A program made the translations under genes and the position numbers. Shown here one piece after another: positions 1 to 7,539 of a stretch of 64,000 nt of DNA. How positions within the stretch are numbered: position 1 is the first letter of the stretch; every line of letters starts with the position of its first letter. The DNA is from Candidatus Palauibacter rhopaloidicola. Its GTDB lineage: Bacteria; Gemmatimonadota; Gemmatimonadetes; Palauibacterales; Palauibacteraceae. The stretch covers positions 1 to 64,000 of the forward strand of contig JAPPGH010000056.1 in assembly GCA_026914155.1 (NCBI GenBank), in the 5' to 3' direction. A model generated the notes under the pieces. The model was not told the DNA's origin. It was given only the letters and a program-made list of their open reading frames with translations, and searched no databases.

Positions 1-203
1 TCGGGAGGGGGCGTCCACTCCATCGGCTCCCGACCAGTAACGGTCGTGAGCCAGCACACGACATGGTCCTTGGCTGTGGATCCGGGCACCCTCTCCGGTT
101 GCCCTGTGTGACGCTCAGCCAAAGACCCGCCAGCATTCCCAGCGACAGATTGCCCAGCCTACCCCACCCCCGCTGCGGGCTTCCTTCTCCACCTTCGACA
201 GCG

Positions 204-233
204 TTGACAATGCGCTAGCTTGGGCGGTAGCTA
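204..233 (+). promoter_or_regulatory. Candidate sigma70-type promoter of the nuclease island
   Basis: A perfect -35 hexamer TTGACA lies at 204-209 and TAGCTA at 228-233, 18 bases apart. This would start transcription near 240, just before the hairpin at 259-290 and the small ORF and nuclease gene downstream. The surrounding 1-390 stretch is less GC-rich than the rest of the window. Only sequence resemblance supports it. Confidence 0.4.
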
Positions 234-258
234 AGTCGTCCGGCGCGGACTCAGCGAC

Positions 259-290
259 CCAACATGCCGCAACCGCTGGCGGCATGTTGG
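259..290 (+). promoter_or_regulatory. Perfect 12-bp inverted repeat upstream of the nuclease operon
   Basis: The arms CCAACATGCCGC (259-270) and GCGGCATGTTGG (279-290) are exact reverse complements around the 8-base loop AACCGCTG. No T-run follows, so it is a poor intrinsic terminator. It lies between the candidate promoter and the nuclease gene, and the right arm contains the ATG (284) of the small ORF. It could be an operator or an RNA hairpin that hides that start. If a longer protein is encoded in this frame, the palindrome would instead lie inside coding sequence. Confidence 0.6.
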
Positions 291-385
291 TCTCCCTGTG
301 GCTGGTCGTTCTCTCACTTGGACTGATCGGTTCATTTGCCGCGCTGATCTCCCGATGGATCGAACGAAATCAGGCGAAGGAGTGA
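284..385 (+). CDS. Small single-transmembrane protein (33 aa), putative
   Basis: The reading frame from ATG 284 encodes 33 residues: a hydrophobic helix (residues 3-22, about LVSLWLVVLSLGLIGSFAAL) followed by a charged tail ISRWIERNQAKE. The stop (383-385) lies 4 bases before the nuclease start, so the two would be co-translated. The frame is open back to position 50 without any ATG, GTG or TTG, so the gene could be a longer protein with an unusual start or the remnant of one. The start codon sits inside the perfect hairpin at 259-290 and lacks an obvious Shine-Dalgarno sequence. A short membrane helix with a tryptophan and basic tail recalls type I toxin peptides, but that is shape only and not homology. 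Function is unknown. Confidence 0.35.
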   Translation: MLVSLWLVVLSLGLIGSFAALISRWIERNQAKE

Positions 386-389
386 CGGC

Positions 390-1907
390 ATGAAGGTGGC
401 GGATGCGATCAAGTGGATGTCGAAGCTTCCGTTGCAACGCATCGTGGACAGCTTCACGAAGGACTTCCCGAAACCCGACGAGGACCAAGCCCGGGACATC
501 ATTCTGCGAAACGTCGCGGAGCTCACCGACGCAAAACGAATCACGACCGTTCTCCAGTTCGACGGTCCATTCAAGGACCAGATCCGGCAGATCCTAATGC
601 TGGAGGCGTTCGTGAATCGGCCCGACTGGTCGGCATCGGAGCAGGATATCGTCGAGAGCCTGACCCGCTTGGAGCAGGATGTGCTCGACGCAGCAGCAGC
701 GGACGGGAGTCTGCGCTACGAGGACCCGGAGCGCATCGAAATCTTGAAGGACGTACTCAGAACAGCGCTGGACGACAAGCTGATCACTTTTCGTGAGCTG
801 AACCTGCTCCGTACTCTCCGCGACAGCCTTGGGCTGTCCGAGACCGTCTTCCGCATCGTGCTCGCCCAACTAAACCACTTTCCCCAACCAGGCAACGTCC
901 TGCACACGCCGAGTGAGTGCCGCGACGTGCTCAACGCGCTGCAACGGGGTGGCATCGTCTTCCATTGCAACAAGGCGGATGGCTCGCCCTACGTGATTCC
1001 GGACGAAATCCGGGCTTCCGTGATGGGAGCGCTTGGTATGGAACTCGGGCTGCACGCTTGGGGCCTGCTCCTCGACGCCCTCACGGTTACGCAGTTGAAG
1101 CAGGCGCTGGTCAAGAAGAAACTTCCCACTTCGGGCACGAAGTCGGAACTCAAGAGTCGGGTAATCTCCTCCGGCCTGAGTCCCAGCGCCGCGCTGCGCA
1201 TCCTGTCCACCGGGGATCTCCACGAACTGTGCTCCTCGCTTCCAGGCGTTCCGGTGAGCGGAACCAAAGCGCAGCGAATCCGACGAATCATCGGGTACTT
1301 CGCCAATCTGATAACGAAGGAGGTGTCGGAGGAGGCCTCTCCCGGCGAGCGATTCTACAAGTACCTGCCGGAACTCGCCCGGCGCGACCGGGAGAACCTG
1401 CTAGCGAACCAGATCATCAAGAAAGACCTTGATATCGAGCACGGGTTCGAGGCGGCAACGCGGTTTCTCTTCGAATCAAGGCTGGGGCTTGAGTTGATGG
1501 AATTGGCCGGGAGCGAGCACCCCGACGGATGCATCCGGTTCGGCGGCCGTCGCACGGCAAACGGAGATGTGCTGATGTGGGACAACAAAAGCACGGAGGC
1601 CGCCTACACGTTTCCGCCCTCGCACCTGAGGCAGTTCAAGCGCTATATCCGAGACGCACGTGACCCGGTTGCCTGCTTCCTCGTCATCGTCGCGAAGCCC
1701 GACGACTCCGCAATGGACAGCGTCTGGCAGCTGGCAGCCCAATGCACCGGTACCCAGATCTCCGTCATCGCCGCCGAGGACCTTGGCTGGATGGCAGAAG
1801 AATGGTGGTCGCGGAATCCCGATGGCCGATTCAACCTCGAAGTTCTCAACATGACCGGCATCTTGAATCGTCCGCTCCTCGAACATCGGATGAAACTTTT
1901 TCTCTAA
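390..1907 (+). CDS. SAP-domain protein with C-terminal FokI-like PD-(D/E)XK nuclease
   Basis: This 505-residue protein starts at ATG 390 behind an AAGGAG ribosome site. Residues 1-225 are helical and of unknown family; a stretch near 130-165 (DDKLITFRELNLLRTLRDS) looks like TerB-type helices. A SAP DNA-binding motif follows at about 231-264 (LTVTQLKQALVKKKLPTSG), with a second, weaker copy at about 272-305. The C-terminal third carries HPDG (377-380), then WDNKS with D398 and K400, then an aromatic/Q-F-K-R-Y segment. This is the same order as PDG...VDTK...Q..RY in the FokI cleavage domain, so a metal-dependent DNA cleavage domain of the PD-(D/E)XK fold is inferred. No methyltransferase or specificity subunit is seen beside it. 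It may be a stand-alone defence nuclease or a mobile-element endonuclease. Base composition is lower in GC than the neighbours, suggesting transfer. Confidence 0.7.
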   Translation: MKVADAIKWMSKLPLQRIVDSFTKDFPKPDEDQARDIILRNVAELTDAKRITTVLQFDGPFKDQIRQILMLEAFVNRPDWSASEQDIVESLTRLEQDVLDAAAADGSLRYEDPERIEILKDVLRTALDDKLITFRELNLLRTLRDSLGLSETVFRIVLAQLNHFPQPGNVLHTPSECRDVLNALQRGGIVFHCNKADGSPYVIPDEIRASVMGALGMELGLHAWGLLLDALTVTQLKQALVKKKLPTSGTKSELKSRVISSGLSPSAALRILSTGDLHELCSSLPGVPVSGTKAQRIRRIIGYFANLITKEVSEEASPGERFYKYLPELARRDRENLLANQIIKKDLDIEHGFEAATRFLFESRLGLELMELAGSEHPDGCIRFGGRRTANGDVLMWDNKSTEAAYTFPPSHLRQFKRYIRDARDPVACFLVIVAKPDDSAMDSVWQLAAQCTGTQISVIAAEDLGWMAEEWWSRNPDGRFNLEVLNMTGILNRPLLEHRMKLFL

Positions 1908-2042
1908 GCGCGGGCGGTGACCGGGGCGATCCTTCGATTCCGCTATCCGCCGCGCAAAGGGTGATCCCCGGGGTGACCCCAAGAGGACACACTAGATCGT
2001 AAATGATTGTAGAACATGATTTTATGGCCGTATTCTGCTCGG
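1908..2042. other. Island junction, AT-rich, no gene
   Basis: Between the nuclease stop and the surviving part of the FAD gene lies non-coding sequence. A GC-rich part (1908-1990) contains a short direct repeat GGGTGA within GGGTGATCCCC and GGGGTGACCCC. An AT-rich part (1990-2036) is unlike anything else in the window. Similarity of the minus-strand gene to its family stops at about 2042, so one boundary of the insertion or rearrangement is placed here. No tRNA or integrase gene is visible. The other boundary lies beyond the window. Confidence 0.5.
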
Positions 2043-2838
2043 ACTGGTTCGCGTTGCAGGCGAAGATCACCGCGTCGAACGTCTCCTCCACGCCGTTCTC
2101 ATCCTCGACCACGACGTGCGTGGGCCCTCGAACCACCCGGCGGACGGGCCGGTTGAGGTAGATTTTTTCCCGGAAATCGGCAGCGAGGTTCTCGTAGATC
2201 CGGCGCGTTCCCTGGTCCCAGGTCTGCATGGTCGTCGCGGCTTCGATGTCGAAGAACTCGAGATACCTGGAGAACAGCGAGGCGGGCATATCGAAGACAT
2301 TCGTCGCCATCAGGAAGTTGACGAACATCGGCTTCAGCACCTTGTACCTGAAGTCCCCGGAGAAACCGGCCACGTTCAGGACCGTGCCCATGCTGATGTA
2401 GTTGAAGGGATTGAGGCCGTTCACGAACTTCGACCGCGAATGGGTCAGCCGGCCGAACCGGTGCAGGAGCCGCAGGATGCGTTGGAACTTCGCAATCTCG
2501 AGCTGCAGCTGCTCCCGGATGTCCGAATCGAAATCGTGGGCGTAGGTCCCCCCGCGGTACTTCACGCTGTAGCTGAACCTTGTGTCGATCAGGTCGATGC
2601 CGAACTGCTCCAGCAACACCACGAAGTGCTGATAGACGGAGGGGATGCAGGCGGTGACCGAAATATCGAACGGGATCGCGCCGCCGTCGTCCTGGGGCAT
2701 GTCGGCGGTCACGGCATTCCCGCCGAGTTGCTCCCGGGCCTCGAACAGCCGGAAGTCGAACCGGTCCGAATCGTGATGCAGCGCCCATGCGGCCCCGAGG
2801 CCCGAGACGCCTCCGCCGACGATGGCGATGTTCTTCAT
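2042..2838 (-). pseudogene. FAD-dependent amine oxidase-type oxidoreductase, 3'-truncated
   Basis: The gene starts at ATG 2838 behind GGGGAGACGG. The first residues MKNIAIVGGGVSGLGAAW form an N-terminal FAD Rossmann motif, followed by LFEAREQLGGNA, the second flavin-binding element of NAD(P)/FAD amine-oxidase-like proteins (COG2907 type). Family-like sequence continues for about 266 residues to FDAVIFACNANQS, where the chain should run on for roughly another 150 residues to close the flavin site. Instead the frame enters the AT-rich junction and continues as unrelated sequence (EQNTAIKSCSTI) to a stop at 1846, antisense to the nuclease 3' end. The C-terminal part is therefore missing and the product is probably non-functional. 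An alternative in-frame ATG lies at 2865. Confidence 0.65.
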
Positions 2839-3032
2839 CCGTCTCCCCTTCCCGCGGGTGGTCATGTCCTCCCGTCCCGGAAACGTTGCCGCGCGGGTGC
2901 GTGTTCACACATGCGGACGCCGCCGGCGCGCGCGGCGAGCCTTGCTGTTCGGGGGCCGCCCGCACCAGTTTTTTCGGGCTGCGCCAACCTATGAACCACG
3001 AGATGGACGTCATGATTTTCCCTGGAGACAAG

Positions 3033-4193
3033 ATGATCAAGCGGACCCCACTGGCGATCTTCGCCGCCGGGCTTCTTCTGTCGACCGCAACTCCGGCGCT
3101 GAGCCAGGAGGTTATTCAGTCGGCGTACCACGACTACAGGCTCGTCCCCGTCGTCGAGGGGCTGGTACAGCCCTGGTCGATCGCGTTTCTGCCCGACGGC
3201 GAGATGCTCGTGACCGAGAAGGCGGGCACGCTGCGCGTCGTGCGCGACGGGATGCTGCTGCCCGAACCGGTCAGCGGCGTGCCGGCCGTGATCTCGGAGG
3301 GACAGGGCGGACTCCTCGACGTCGTGCCGCACCCGGACTTCGAGAGCAACCGGCTCCTCTACCTGAGCTTCTCGCAGCCGAACGAGACGGAGCGCGGAAC
3401 GACGGCGGTCATCCGCGGGCGGTACGAGAGCGGCGCGCTCACCGACATCGAGGAGATCTTCGTCGCGGTGTCCGAGGGCCGAGGTCACTACGGGTCACGC
3501 CTTGTATTCGACGGCCAGGGACACCTGTTCATCACCGTCGGCGAGCGGCAGGCTCCGGCCCGCGGCGATCTCGCCGCGCACCCCGCGCAGGATCTCTCGA
3601 ACCATCACGGCACTGTGAACCGGGTCTACGAGGACGGCACGATCCCGGAGGACAACCCGTTCATCGGCGACCCGAACGTACGCCCCGAGATCTGGAGCTA
3701 CGGACACCGCAACCAGCAGGGGATGGCCATGAACCCCGAGACGGGCGAGCTCTGGGCCACGGAGCACGGCCCGCAGGGCGGCGATGAGCTCAACCTCATC
3801 GAGCCGGGGCTCAACTACGGCTGGCCCGTCGTCGGCTACGGGGTGAACTACCGCTCGGGCTCCGCGATCCACGAGGGAACGCACAAGGAGGGGATGGAGC
3901 CTCCGGAGCACTACTGGGTGCCGTCGATCGCGGTTTCCGGACTTGTCTTCTACACGGGCGACCGGTTCCCGCACTGGAAGGGGAACCTGCTCGCGGGCGG
4001 GTTGGCCGGGGAGCAACTCGCGCGGCTCACGCTCGACGGGCAGGGGGTCGTCCGCGAGGAGACGCTCGTGCAGGGCTTCGGGCGCATCCGCGATGTCCGG
4101 CAGGGGCCGGACGGGCTGATCTACATCGCGATCGACAACCGGCGGGGCGAAGCGACCGCTATCCTCCGCATGGAGCCGGTCGCCACGCGATAG
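3033..4193 (+). CDS. PQQ-dependent sugar dehydrogenase (soluble glucose/sorbosone dehydrogenase family)
   Basis: The 386-residue protein is predicted to oxidise aldoses or similar sugars in the periplasm with pyrroloquinoline quinone. A signal peptide MIKRTPLAIFAAGLLLSTATP is followed by a cleavage site near ALSQE. The six-bladed propeller of the GSDH family (YliI/Asd-like) is recognised by LVQPWSIAFLPDGEMLVTEK, the GQGGLLDVVPHPDF segment, the SYGHRNQQGM block and the EHGPQGGDELN metal/PQQ block. ATG 3033 is chosen because GGAG lies 7 bases upstream and the signal peptide begins there; in-frame ATGs at 3003 and 2991 only add residues before the signal. The neighbouring FAD gene points away. 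Confidence 0.85.
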   Translation: MIKRTPLAIFAAGLLLSTATPALSQEVIQSAYHDYRLVPVVEGLVQPWSIAFLPDGEMLVTEKAGTLRVVRDGMLLPEPVSGVPAVISEGQGGLLDVVPHPDFESNRLLYLSFSQPNETERGTTAVIRGRYESGALTDIEEIFVAVSEGRGHYGSRLVFDGQGHLFITVGERQAPARGDLAAHPAQDLSNHHGTVNRVYEDGTIPEDNPFIGDPNVRPEIWSYGHRNQQGMAMNPETGELWATEHGPQGGDELNLIEPGLNYGWPVVGYGVNYRSGSAIHEGTHKEGMEPPEHYWVPSIAVSGLVFYTGDRFPHWKGNLLAGGLAGEQLARLTLDGQGVVREETLVQGFGRIRDVRQGPDGLIYIAIDNRRGEATAILRMEPVATR

Positions 4194-4202
4194 CGCGGTG
4201 TC

Positions 4203-5072
4203 TCAGCGGGCCGCCGACCCTTCGGGGACCACGGCCCGCCGGTAGGCTTCCGACAGCGCCCGGGTGACCTCGCCCGGGCGCCCGCTTCCCACGGGCCGGC
4301 CGTCCAGTTCGACGGTCGGCCGCACCTCCGTCGTCGTCCCCGTGAAGAAGATCTCTTCCGCGCCCCGGAGTTCGTCCGCCGTGAAGGCGCGTTCCCGGGC
4401 GGGGATGCCCAGCCCCGCGCACAGTTCGAGCGTGAAGGCGCGGGTGACGCCGTGCAGGATGTGGTTCGTGGCCGGGGCCGTCGTCACCTCTGCGCCGAGC
4501 ACCGCGAACACGTTGTTGTGCGTCCCCTCCTGCACCATCCCTTCGCGGATGAAGATCGCATCCTCGACGTCCGCCTCCACCGCGGCCTGCTGCGCGAGGA
4601 CGTTGGGCAGGAGGCCGGTCGTCTTGATGTCGGCGCGGGCCCAGCGCTGGTCGGGCAGCGTGATGGCGCCGAAGCCCCGCTCCCACCGCTCCGGCGTCGT
4701 GCGAACGAGTTCCTTCGCGAAGGCGTAGACCGTGGGCGGGACCGCCTCCTTCGGGAACGCGTGCGTGCGGGGGGCGGCGCCGCGCGTCACCTGCATGTAG
4801 AAGACGGAGAACTCCGCCGCGACGAGGTCGTTCCGCGCGATGAGTTCGTCACCGACGTCGGCGAGGGGAGCCACGTCCGCCTCGATCCGGAGCGTTCGGA
4901 GCCCCCATGCGAGCCGGGCCAGGTGGCGTTCGCGCAGGAAACAGCGGCCGGCGTACGCCGGGATCGCCTCGTAGACCGCGTCCGCGAACAGGAAGCCCCG
5001 GTCGTTCACCGAGACCCGCGCCTCGCCGACGGGCAGGTAGTCTCCGTTCAGATAGACGATGATGGTCCGCAA
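4203..5072 (-). CDS. Class IV PLP aminotransferase, D-amino-acid aminotransferase type
   Basis: This PLP enzyme of fold type IV (branched-chain/D-amino-acid aminotransferase and aminodeoxychorismate lyase group) shows VNDRGFLFADAVYE near the N-terminus. The Schiff-base lysine is in DIKTTGLLPNVLAQQ, followed by the IREGMVQEGTHNNVF phosphate-binding segment. The DIK...LLPNVLA signature is most like D-alanine aminotransferase, so D-amino-acid/2-oxo-acid exchange is the best guess. The start is uncertain. TTG 5072 gives 289 residues, the usual family length, with GGAGGGG immediately upstream but unusually close; the frame is open to 5186 with several GTGs. It converges on the sugar dehydrogenase with a 9-base gap and diverges from the serine hydrolase. 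Confidence 0.8.
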   Translation of the reverse strand: MRTIIVYLNGDYLPVGEARVSVNDRGFLFADAVYEAIPAYAGRCFLRERHLARLAWGLRTLRIEADVAPLADVGDELIARNDLVAAEFSVFYMQVTRGAAPRTHAFPKEAVPPTVYAFAKELVRTTPERWERGFGAITLPDQRWARADIKTTGLLPNVLAQQAAVEADVEDAIFIREGMVQEGTHNNVFAVLGAEVTTAPATNHILHGVTRAFTLELCAGLGIPARERAFTADELRGAEEIFFTGTTTEVRPTVELDGRPVGSGRPGEVTRALSEAYRRAVVPEGSAAR

Positions 5073-5294
5073 CCCCTCCGCTCTCGGGAAACCGTCCGCG
5101 GTCCCGCCGCGCCACCGGCCGGTCCGCACCACCGGCCGGCCCACCAGTGTCGACACTAGATGCCCGTCCCGAGCCCCGGCGGGCAAGTTCGGTCCCGATC
5201 TGGTTCACGTTCGTGCGCCGCGTTAGCGTTGAGCGGGCAAGCTCAGCGGGCGGGTTCCGCTGTCGGCCCGTTTCCTTCTGCTTTCGGAGGACCG
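5073..5294. promoter_or_regulatory. Divergent intergenic region with palindrome AGTGTCGACACT
   Basis: This 222-base gap separates the divergent aminotransferase and serine hydrolase genes and must hold both promoters, though no convincing -35/-10 pair stands out. A perfect 12-bp palindrome AGTGTCGACACT occupies 5146-5157, with near-symmetry one step further out (CCAGTGTCGACACTAG). It could be an operator shared by both genes. Its half-site TAGTGTCG resembles the outer end of the MITE-like element at 7371-7539, so an element remnant is a second possibility. Confidence 0.4.
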
Positions 5295-6512
5295 ATGACG
5301 GTTTCGCGGCGAGTTCGCGGCATCCCTGCCGCTCGGTGGCTCTTCCCGGCGATCATCCTGCTCTCGACGATCCTCGCGGGCGCGACGCGGTTCGCTCCGG
5401 CGGTGGCAGCGCAGGAAGCGCGCACGCTCTCCTACGGCGAACCGGAGGAGGTCGGGATGTCCCGCGCCGTCCTCGAGGGCGCCCTCGGCCTGTACCACGA
5501 GGCCGTCGAGCGGGGCGACATCGTGGGCGCCGTCCTGCTGGTCGCCCGCAACGGAAAGATCGTCCTCCACGAGGCGGTCGGCATGCGCGACAAGGAGCGG
5601 GGGCTCCCGATGGAGCGGAACTCGATGTTCCGCATGGCCTCCAACACGAAGCCCGTCGTGGCCACCGCGGTCGCGCAACTCGTCGAAGAGGGCAAGCTCT
5701 CCTACGACGACCTCGTACGGGAGTACATCCCCGAGTGGGACAACTACCGGGCGGGGTTCATCACCGTCGGACACCTGCTGTCCCACAGCAGCGGGCTCCG
5801 GATCCCCACGCTCTTCCTGCAGCCGCTGGGCGAGAACCCGACGCTGCAGAGCGAGTCGGCCCGCTTCGGCGCGATCGGGGCCGAGGTGACGCCGGGCGAG
5901 ACGTACTCCTACAACAATCCGGGCTACAACACGCTCGGCGCGCTGGTTGAGATCGCCTCCGGCCAGTTGCTGGAGGACCGGCTCATGGAGACGGTGTACG
6001 GACCGCTCGGGATGGCCGACAGCTACAACCACCACGCCGAGCACCCGGTCGGCGGGAAGGTCGACCGCATGGGCGCCGTCTATTACCAGCGCGGCCCCGA
6101 CGGCGACTGGACTCCCGGCGGCACGCCCGGAGGCCCGGTGGCCTTCCCGTTCGCGCGCGCCTCGGGCGGGATGATCTCGTCGGCGTGGGACTACGCGGTC
6201 TTCGCCCAGACCTTCCTGAACGGCGGCACCTATGACGGCGCCCGGATCCTGGCGCCGGAATCTGTCGAACTCATGACCTCGCCGAAGATCCACATCGCAG
6301 GAGAGGGGGACGAGGCGAGCTACTACGGGTACGGCTGGCGGCTCGCCGACGGCACGTACGGCCACGGAGGCTCGGACGGCACCAACGCGTGGCTCGACCC
6401 CGACCGCGAGATCATCGGTCTCGTGTTCACGCAGACGCCGCGCGGCGACAACCGCGGCACCCGCCTCGAGCGCTTCCGCGAACTCGTGAACCTCTCGCTC
6501 GAAGGCAACTGA
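5295..6512 (+). CDS. Secreted serine hydrolase, beta-lactamase/class C (penicillin-binding) family
   Basis: The 405-residue exported protein belongs to the beta-lactamase-related serine hydrolases (PF00144). Start ATG 5295 follows GGAGG. A long Sec signal covers about residues 1-38, ending near AVAAQ. The SxxK nucleophile motif is SNTK in FRMASNTKPV, the second motif is YSYNNPGYNTLG, and the third is HGGSDGT replacing KTG. These are the usual variants of esterase or D-alanyl-peptidase-like members rather than true AmpC. The substrate is unknown (peptide, ester or beta-lactam). The gene ends 12 bases before the convergent permease gene. Confidence 0.82.
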   Translation: MTVSRRVRGIPAARWLFPAIILLSTILAGATRFAPAVAAQEARTLSYGEPEEVGMSRAVLEGALGLYHEAVERGDIVGAVLLVARNGKIVLHEAVGMRDKERGLPMERNSMFRMASNTKPVVATAVAQLVEEGKLSYDDLVREYIPEWDNYRAGFITVGHLLSHSSGLRIPTLFLQPLGENPTLQSESARFGAIGAEVTPGETYSYNNPGYNTLGALVEIASGQLLEDRLMETVYGPLGMADSYNHHAEHPVGGKVDRMGAVYYQRGPDGDWTPGGTPGGPVAFPFARASGGMISSAWDYAVFAQTFLNGGTYDGARILAPESVELMTSPKIHIAGEGDEASYYGYGWRLADGTYGHGGSDGTNAWLDPDREIIGLVFTQTPRGDNRGTRLERFRELVNLSLEGN

Positions 6513-6524
6513 CGGCGCGGAGAT

Positions 6525-7334
6525 TCAGGCGGACGATCGGCGGCGGAGCCACTCGACGGTCAGCAGGAGCGCGAGGGCGAACACGACGAGGAAGGTGGCC
6601 ACGGCGAGGATCGCCGGGCTGATCTGTTCGCGGATGCCGGCCCACATCTGTCGCGGGATCGTCCGCTGTTCCAGTCCGCCCATGAAGAGGACGACGACGA
6701 CCTCGTCGAACGACGTGGCGAAGGCGAACAGGGCCCCCGAGATCACGCCCGGCGCGATGAGCGGCAGTTGCACGGTGCGGAAGATGCGCACCGGTCCCGC
6801 GCCGAGACTGGCCGCGGCCCGCGTCAGGTTGCGGTCGAAGCCCGCCAGCGTGGCGACGACCGTGATGACGACGAAGGGCATGCCGAGCGTGGCGTGGGCC
6901 AGGATGAGCCCAAGGTGCGTCTGGGCCAGGCCGACCTGGGTATAGAAGAAGAACATCCCGGCCGCGGAGATGATCACGGGCGTGACCATCGGCGAGATGA
7001 GGAGTCCCGTGATGAAGCGGCGGGCCGGCATGGCGGGACTCGAGAGCCCGAGGGCGGCGAGCGTGCCCAGCGCGGTCGCGAGCACCGTGGCGGAGAGGCC
7101 GATCACGAGGCTGTTCACGAGGCCCCGGGTCCAGGCCTCGTTCTCCAGGACCTCCCGGTACCAGCGCAGCGACCATGCCTCGGGGTCGAGCCGGAGCATC
7201 CCCTCGGTGAAGGTGAAGTAGGGCTCCGCGTTGAAGCTCAGCGGGACGATCACGATGATCGGCGCCACGAGAAAGATGAACACGAGGACGCAGAACGTGA
7301 GGTGCGCGAAGCGGCCGATGCGGGCTCCCGTCAC
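6525..7334 (-). CDS. ABC transporter permease, PotC type (polyamine-family importer)
   Basis: This 269-residue inner-membrane permease has six predicted helices. The EAA loop RAAASLGAGPVRIFRTVQLP contacts the ATPase. Length and loop sequence match PotC/YdcV-type subunits of spermidine/putrescine-family importers. Start GTG 7334. It is the last gene of a minus-strand set (ATPase, two binding proteins, PotB-type, PotC-type). Whereas potB and potC normally abut or overlap, here about 200 bases containing a palindromic element separate them, so its expression may depend on read-through across that element. The transported substrate cannot be read from sequence. Confidence 0.85.
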   Translation of the reverse strand: MTGARIGRFAHLTFCVLVFIFLVAPIIVIVPLSFNAEPYFTFTEGMLRLDPEAWSLRWYREVLENEAWTRGLVNSLVIGLSATVLATALGTLAALGLSSPAMPARRFITGLLISPMVTPVIISAAGMFFFYTQVGLAQTHLGLILAHATLGMPFVVITVVATLAGFDRNLTRAAASLGAGPVRIFRTVQLPLIAPGVISGALFAFATSFDEVVVVLFMGGLEQRTIPRQMWAGIREQISPAILAVATFLVVFALALLLTVEWLRRRSSA

Positions 7335-7370
7335 GGTCTCTCCGTCCCCCGAGGGTCTTGCGGCACCAGA

Positions 7371-7539
7371 CTAAAGTGTGGTGTCGCAGAAATCTGCGAG
7401 TCACCGAGAGTGCCGGGGCGCCGGCTTCCGCAAGGCGCTCCGACGAGGAATAGCAGAGCTATTTCGAGGAGGAGCAACGCAGCGGGGACGGATGCAGCGG
7501 CGCTCGAATGACCGCAGTATTTCTGCGACACTACACTAG
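7371..7539. mobile_element. MITE-like palindromic element between two permease genes
   Basis: Terminal inverted repeats of about 27 bases bound a 169-base element. The left end is CTAAAGTGTGGTGTCGCAG continuing to AAATCTGCG (7371-7398); the right end (7513-7539) is its complement with a few differences (reads CTAGTGTAGTGTCGCAG inward, then AAATACTGCG). Inside is a second imperfect palindrome: GCTCCGACGAGGAATAGC (7437-7454), AGA, GCTATTTCGAGGAGGAGC (7458-7475). There is no transposase, and CTA occurs at both edges. The right repeat supplies the TAG stop of the upstream permease gene. Size, nested symmetry and lack of coding potential fit a non-autonomous MITE or REP/BIME-like element. Confidence 0.65.

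Noticed and set aside
1920-1985. Direct repeat GGGTGATCCCC/GGGGTGACCCC as an attachment site
   Set aside because: Too short and not repeated elsewhere in the window; the other island edge is not present to compare.
1846-2041. Continuation of the FAD oxidoreductase frame to the stop at 1846
   Set aside because: The last ~65 codons have no family similarity and run antisense to the nuclease 3' end, so I treat them as read-through into foreign DNA.
4264-5159. Long plus-strand frames opposite the aminotransferase
   Set aside because: They are rich in Arg/Gly/Pro as expected for complements of GC-rich genes; the minus-strand frame carries clear catalytic motifs.
7331-7531. A 66-residue minus-strand ORF inside the element between the permeases
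   Set aside because: It spans terminal repeats and the inner palindrome of the MITE-like element and has no ribosome site, so it is probably not a gene.
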